Below are positions 5,077-8,343 of a stretch of DNA of 8,343 bases, piece by piece. The notes beneath the pieces were generated by a model that was not told where the DNA came from, searched no databases, and saw nothing but the letters and a program-made list of their open reading frames with translations. Source of the stretch: Thermococcus sp. (GTDB taxonomy: Archaea > Methanobacteriota_B > Thermococci > Thermococcales > Thermococcaceae); contig JALTCK010000050.1 in the NCBI GenBank assembly GCA_027074805.1, forward strand, positions 1-8,343, written 5' to 3'. The stretch's first letter is position 1. Each line of letters starts with the position of its first letter. Made by a program: the position numbers and the translations under genes.

Positions 5077-7035
5077 ATGAAGTTCACGGTTTTACACTTC
5101 AAACTGGGTAAAGGAAAGGTTGAAGCTGAGGAGATAGAGAGAGAAGGAATGTACGGAATCATAGACTACGGGCTTGACCTTCACGAATCGCTCGAAACCT
5201 ATTCCATTGACCCATACGACTCTAGGAACGTTGTCGTTATGGGGATGGGGCCCTTCTCAGGTTCAATACTCCCCGGTGCTCACAGACTCATCTTCTTCTT
5301 CCGCTCACCGCTCTACGGCACGCTCTTCCCCTCTGCCATGGGAGGAGCAGCCTACGCCTTCAAGAACGTTGGAATCGACTTCGTGACCTTTGAGGGAAAA
5401 GCTGAGAAACCCGTTGTAATCCTGCTCTACAACGATGGAGAGAACGTGAAGGCTGAACTCCACAAGATAGCGCTTGAGAAGGTTATAGAGATATGGCGCG
5501 ATTACAAGGGCGAGGAGGGCGTTTATGCGCTCACCCAGTACCTCATGGACACCTTTGGGGACCGCTTTGATTTCGAGTACCGTATAGCCGTCGTTGGACC
5601 GGCTTCTCTCAACACTAACTACGGGGCGATATTCTCCCAGACCCTCAGGAATGGAAAGAGAGTAGTCGGTAGCGAGGACTGGGCGGCTAGAGGAGGCTCC
5701 GGAAGCGTCCTTCTCAGGGCCCACAACGTCGTCGGGATAATCTTCGGCGGAAAGCCGAGGAAGAGGGCCTTCCCAGGGGAGGATATCTCATCCTTCAGGA
5801 CCGCCAAGGAGATAGTCGAGGGCGTGCATAAAAAGCCCTACAAGGATGTAGTGGCTGAGAAGACCGTCAAGTACAAGTACAACCCCAAGCTGAAAACCGG
5901 AGGAACCTTCGGAGGGAACTATCCGGCAGAGGGCGACTTCGTGCCGATACTCAACTGGGGGATGCCCTACATTGAGAAGGAGGAGCGCATAAAGATCCAC
6001 GAGGCCATAATGAAGCACTACTGGGAGCCCTTCAACAAAGAGGCAATCGAGACCAAGAACTGGACGAACTGCGGTGAGCCGTGCCCCGTCGTCTGCAAGA
6101 AGTACGCCAACGGCCATCACATAGAATACGAGCCGAGGGAAGCCAACGGCCCGCTCAGCGGAGTTATAACCCTCCGCGCAAGCGACATAAGCGTTCCAGC
6201 GGTGGATGCAATGGGCTTCGACGCCATAGAGTTCGGTGGCACAGCCGCGTGGGTTCTCGAGCTGGTTCATCGCGGTTTGCTCAAGCCCGAGGAGGTTGAA
6301 CTGAGCGACAAACCCGAGTTCACGACCAAGGCGCTCCTTGAGAGAGCAGACGAGACGAGCGAGAAGAACGCGAAGCTCGTTGCTGAGTTGGCCCACAGCG
6401 TGGCTTTTGGAAAGACTGAGATAGCCAGAATAATCGGCCTCGGCAAGAGGAAGGCGAGCGTCATACTAGACGAGCGCTTTAAGGACAGGCTGGGCTACGG
6501 GGAAAGCTTCAAGGACTACGCCGTCTTCACTCCCCTCGGCGAGGACGGCGAGATGACTCCAACGATGTACTGGGCCATCGGAAACTACATCCCGCTCCCG
6601 ATACAGGGAAGATACTGGACGTTCTACCAGTTCGGCGTCTTCCTCGAGCCTGAGGAGCTGGCGCAGAAGATAATAGCCTCTGCTCTTTGGGAGTTCTGGT
6701 ACGACAACGTCGGCTGGTGCCGCTTCCACCGCGGCTGGATGAAGCCCGTCCTCAAGGCGCTCTTCATGGACGCCTACGGCGAAAATGTAGACATGGAGGA
6801 GCACGCGAGGAAGCAGCTCAAGAGGCTCATAGAGTATGCGAGGAAGGCCGGCTATACTCCAGTCTTCTGGGACAGCATGCGCGTCATCGATCTGGTCGCC
6901 AGGGGAAGCGAGGAGTTTGGAAACGAGAAGTGGGCCGAGAAGTTTAAGCTGGATAAGGTTGGCACAGCCAAGGAGTACCTGAGCAGGGTTTTAGATGCAT
7001 ACAGTGAGATTCTTGGGGTTGAGTGGAGGTTATAA
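5077..7035 (+). CDS. gor: Glyceraldehyde-3-phosphate:ferredoxin oxidoreductase (GAPOR), tungsten enzyme
   Basis: A 652-residue cytosolic enzyme of the aldehyde ferredoxin oxidoreductase family. It oxidises glyceraldehyde 3-phosphate directly to 3-phosphoglycerate, passing electrons to ferredoxin, and replaces GAPDH plus phosphoglycerate kinase in the modified glycolysis of Thermococcales. It closely follows the Pyrococcus furiosus GAPOR sequence as I remember it, including GSEDWAARGGSGSVLLRAHN (198-217) in the tungstopterin-binding part. The 4Fe-4S ligands are Cys332-x3-Cys336-x3-Cys340 and Cys548 (NVGWCRFH); the x3 first spacing is the GAPOR form, unlike x2 in AOR. A GTG at 5071 is in frame, but GGAGG at 5065-5069 is 1 base from it and 7 bases from ATG 5077, so I use 5077. 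Its promoter has a glycolytic motif in the repressing position. It is convergent with an envelope gene 26 bases away. Confidence 0.97.
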   Translation: MKFTVLHFKLGKGKVEAEEIEREGMYGIIDYGLDLHESLETYSIDPYDSRNVVVMGMGPFSGSILPGAHRLIFFFRSPLYGTLFPSAMGGAAYAFKNVGIDFVTFEGKAEKPVVILLYNDGENVKAELHKIALEKVIEIWRDYKGEEGVYALTQYLMDTFGDRFDFEYRIAVVGPASLNTNYGAIFSQTLRNGKRVVGSEDWAARGGSGSVLLRAHNVVGIIFGGKPRKRAFPGEDISSFRTAKEIVEGVHKKPYKDVVAEKTVKYKYNPKLKTGGTFGGNYPAEGDFVPILNWGMPYIEKEERIKIHEAIMKHYWEPFNKEAIETKNWTNCGEPCPVVCKKYANGHHIEYEPREANGPLSGVITLRASDISVPAVDAMGFDAIEFGGTAAWVLELVHRGLLKPEEVELSDKPEFTTKALLERADETSEKNAKLVAELAHSVAFGKTEIARIIGLGKRKASVILDERFKDRLGYGESFKDYAVFTPLGEDGEMTPTMYWAIGNYIPLPIQGRYWTFYQFGVFLEPEELAQKIIASALWEFWYDNVGWCRFHRGWMKPVLKALFMDAYGENVDMEEHARKQLKRLIEYARKAGYTPVFWDSMRVIDLVARGSEEFGNEKWAEKFKLDKVGTAKEYLSRVLDAYSEILGVEWRL

Positions 7036-7050
7036 AATAATAAAGAGCGC
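7030..7050 (-). terminator. Possible T-rich terminator of the minus-strand envelope unit
   Basis: Read on the minus strand, the 26-base gap and the last bases of gor give CTCTTTATTATTTTATAACC, a T-rich tract beginning about 12 bases after the stop of the secreted-protein gene. Its location over the end of gor is typical of tightly packed convergent genes. Confidence 0.35.
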
Positions 7051-7057
7051 TAAGAAC

Positions 7058-7073
7058 CCTTTTACTTTTTCTT
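7058..7073 (+). terminator. T-run terminator after gor
   Basis: CCCTTTTACTTTTTCTT begins about 23 bases after the gor stop codon and overlaps the last codons (the KKK tail) of the opposing gene. T4 and T5 runs fit archaeal termination. Confidence 0.5.
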
Positions 7074-7679
7074 GTAAAGGACAAGGGCTAAAACTCCTAC
7101 ACCAAGTACCGAAAGGAAGTAAAGGAAGCTCATTGAAGGGATTGTGTTACCGGTTGTTTGTGGTTTTTTGTTAAAAAGACTGAACTTTTCTATTTGCAGG
7201 GTGGCGTTCATCATCCTTGATGTTGTTCTGACTGTCAGATAGTGGACGGGTTCAATTTTAGTTGGTGCTTCAAAGGATTTAATTATGTTCCCGTTTTTCA
7301 GCATTATTTTCCTGTCGGCTAATATAATGGTTACATTCCCACCCTTTTTCCATTCTCCCAAGCTGAATGTTTTTGATGGAAAGAATGCATAAACGCTACC
7401 GTTGAGGTCAAAGTAGAGAGTTACTATCGGTGCCAGAGACGGATATTTCCCGCCGATTGGAGACACAAGGATTCCTGGGCCTCTTATAAAGGTCACGTTG
7501 GCTGCACTGACGTTCAAAATCTTTATTATCATAACGTCTCCCGACGTCAGGTTGAACTGCGTCCAGTTCTCATTTATCGTGGCTTTTATTGTGACGTTGG
7601 TGCTATTCTCGCAAAGCCCATAGCCTGACATCATCAGTATTCCCAGCAAAAGCAGTCCCATCATCCTCTTTCCGTTCAT
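7062..7679 (-). CDS. Secreted, sequon-rich protein with C-terminal membrane anchor, unknown function
   Basis: I do not recognise this 205-residue protein. It has a clear signal peptide: basic NGKR (2-5), a hydrophobic core at 6-20, then a polar segment from Glu24. A single hydrophobic segment at about 182-202 is followed by a KKK tail, so the bulk should face outside with the C-terminus inside. The extracellular part is strand-rich and carries nine N-x-S/T sequons (Asn25, 28, 38, 43, 56, 61, 93, 115, 158), suggesting N-glycosylation. Cys23 lies after the core but the preceding residues do not make a lipobox. The ATG overlaps the stop of the upstream membrane-protein gene as ATGA, with GGAGG 9 bases before it, so the pair is translationally coupled. 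It is last in the visible minus-strand unit and A+T-richer than gor. Confidence 0.8.
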   Translation of the reverse strand: MNGKRMMGLLLLGILMMSGYGLCENSTNVTIKATINENWTQFNLTSGDVMIIKILNVSAANVTFIRGPGILVSPIGGKYPSLAPIVTLYFDLNGSVYAFFPSKTFSLGEWKKGGNVTIILADRKIMLKNGNIIKSFEAPTKIEPVHYLTVRTTSRMMNATLQIEKFSLFNKKPQTTGNTIPSMSFLYFLSVLGVGVLALVLYKKK

Positions 7680-8092
7680 TGTTTACTCCCTCCGAGTTCC
7701 ATTTCAACACCATAAAGAACAAGAAGGCCGAGAAGTGCGGGCACGGGTATGAGCACTGTGGGAACGTATGAACTTGAACTAACGGTGGAAACGACGGTAA
7801 ATACAAAAAGGCCAATAACAAACGTTCTCGTTGTTTCTACGCTTTCAACACCAACTGTCACATACATAAGGGATAATAGGAGGGCAAGTAGAAGATGAAG
7901 CAACGTTATATCGTCGGAAACATAGACTATCCTTAGGGACAGGAGGGATAGAACGAAAATGAGGGATACAATCTTTTTTCTAAGGGTAGGTGGCTTTAAG
8001 AGTGAAATCAATACCCCAGTTAAACCTAGAATTAGAAGTAGGGTACTCTTAGCAAGGCCGACCAAGATTGCAAAAAATAAATAAAAAATCAC
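7676..8092 (-). CDS. Polytopic membrane protein, unknown function
   Basis: I do not recognise this protein of about 138 residues. It is almost entirely hydrophobic, with five to six likely membrane segments (roughly 1-14, 16-33, 41-58, 62-82, 90-106 and 111-130), a basic loop TLRKK at 36-40 and an SSSS stretch at 105-108. No transporter or enzyme motif is visible. Start choice: GTG at 8101-8099 overlaps the upstream stop (GTGA) but leaves almost no room for a ribosome binding site. GTG at 8092-8090 has GAGGTGA five bases upstream, so I prefer it; the longer form would have 141 residues. Its stop overlaps the next ATG. It could be a membrane partner of the anchored protein downstream, which is inference from coupling only. 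Confidence 0.72.
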   Translation of the reverse strand: MIFYLFFAILVGLAKSTLLLILGLTGVLISLLKPPTLRKKIVSLIFVLSLLSLRIVYVSDDITLLHLLLALLLSLMYVTVGVESVETTRTFVIGLFVFTVVSTVSSSSYVPTVLIPVPALLGLLVLYGVEMELGGSKQ

Positions 8093-8097
8093 TAGAA

Positions 8098-8343
8098 TCA
8101 CCTCTCCTGAAGTCCGGCTAGGCTCTGGGTTCCTGGACTTGCTTTTATTGTTTCAGGAAGTCCCTTTATATTTCTGTTGTCATAAATCACGAGTTTATGC
8201 TTGAGGATGTTGATGTCAACATTGGAATATGTATAATATCCCTCTGGGTGATAACCCATCCCTATTACTGCACGGTCTGAACCTATCTTTTTGAACACTA
8301 CCCCGTAGAACTTATACCATTCTCCGTATGCGTGTGTTAAAGT
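8098..8343 (-). CDS. C-terminal 81 residues of an unrecognised protein, cut by the window edge
   Basis: The frame is open to the right edge, so the true start is outside; a GTG at 8298-8296 is an ordinary internal valine codon. The visible part begins THAYGEWYKFYG and ends SPGTQSLAGLQER. It is rich in Tyr, Gly and Ile, strand-like, and has no membrane segment, cysteine or recognisable motif. The TGA at 8100-8098 is 5 bases before the preferred start of the membrane-protein gene (or overlaps the alternative start), so the two are probably co-transcribed. Function unknown; it might be an exoplasmic domain of an envelope protein, but nothing here proves it. Confidence 0.65.
   Translation of the reverse strand, partial: TLTHAYGEWYKFYGVVFKKIGSDRAVIGMGYHPEGYYTYSNVDINILKHKLVIYDNRNIKGLPETIKASPGTQSLAGLQER

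Noticed and set aside
5788..6396. A 202-codon open frame on the minus strand inside gor
   Set aside because: It lies entirely antisense to the highly conserved gor coding region; long antisense frames are common in GC-moderate coding DNA and no start signals support it.
8098..8298. Complete 66-residue gene starting at GTG 8298
   Set aside because: The frame stays open to the window edge without a stop or ribosome binding site near that GTG, so it is better read as the end of a longer gene.

Overview
The window looks like a chromosomal segment of a hyperthermophilic archaeon of the order Thermococcales, most likely Thermococcus. I infer this from recognisable Thermococcales-type proteins (a tungsten glyceraldehyde-3-phosphate:ferredoxin oxidoreductase, a class V fructose-1,6-bisphosphate aldolase/phosphatase, CutA, DUF99, acylphosphatase), archaeal BRE/TATA promoters with short leaders, GGTG-type ribosome binding sites, T-run terminators and moderate GC. 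No database was searched. Family calls come from remembered sequences and from motifs read directly.

Left part (1-2774). The 5' two-thirds of the first gene of the window encode the N-terminal 166 residues of GcvT (minus strand, running off the left edge). Divergent from it is a tandem-domain universal stress protein. A minus-strand two-gene unit, cutA followed by a DUF99 (endonuclease V-like) gene, is coupled by an ATGA overlap. Divergent from cutA is acyP. The cutA/acyP intergenic region carries a perfect 8-bp inverted repeat (2461-2481) that contains both putative TATA boxes.

Middle (2764-7035). A minus-strand HTH+ACT regulator with a C-terminal Cys-x2-Cys-x4-Cys motif converges on acyP, and the two coding ends overlap by 11 bp. 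Its promoter has a quasi-palindrome over the predicted start site, suggesting autoregulation. Divergent from it is a 78-residue protein I do not recognise. Then come the gluconeogenic gene fbp and the glycolytic gene gor (GAPOR) in tandem, with separate promoters. Each promoter carries a match to the Thermococcales glycolytic motif TATCAC-N5-GTGATA. At fbp it lies just upstream of the TATA box (the activating position), and at gor it lies downstream of the TATA box over the start site (the repressing position). One sugar-responsive regulator (Tgr/TrmBL1 type) could therefore switch the pair in opposite directions.

Right part (7036-8343). Three tightly packed minus-strand genes converge on gor: the C-terminal end of an unrecognised protein that enters from the right edge, a polytopic membrane protein, and a secreted, potentially heavily glycosylated protein with a C-terminal membrane anchor. 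They look A+T-richer than the rest and resemble an accessory cell-envelope cassette of unknown function. This is the least explained part of the window.

No tRNA, rRNA, CRISPR array or insertion sequence was seen, and no stretch over 300 bases lacks a gene.
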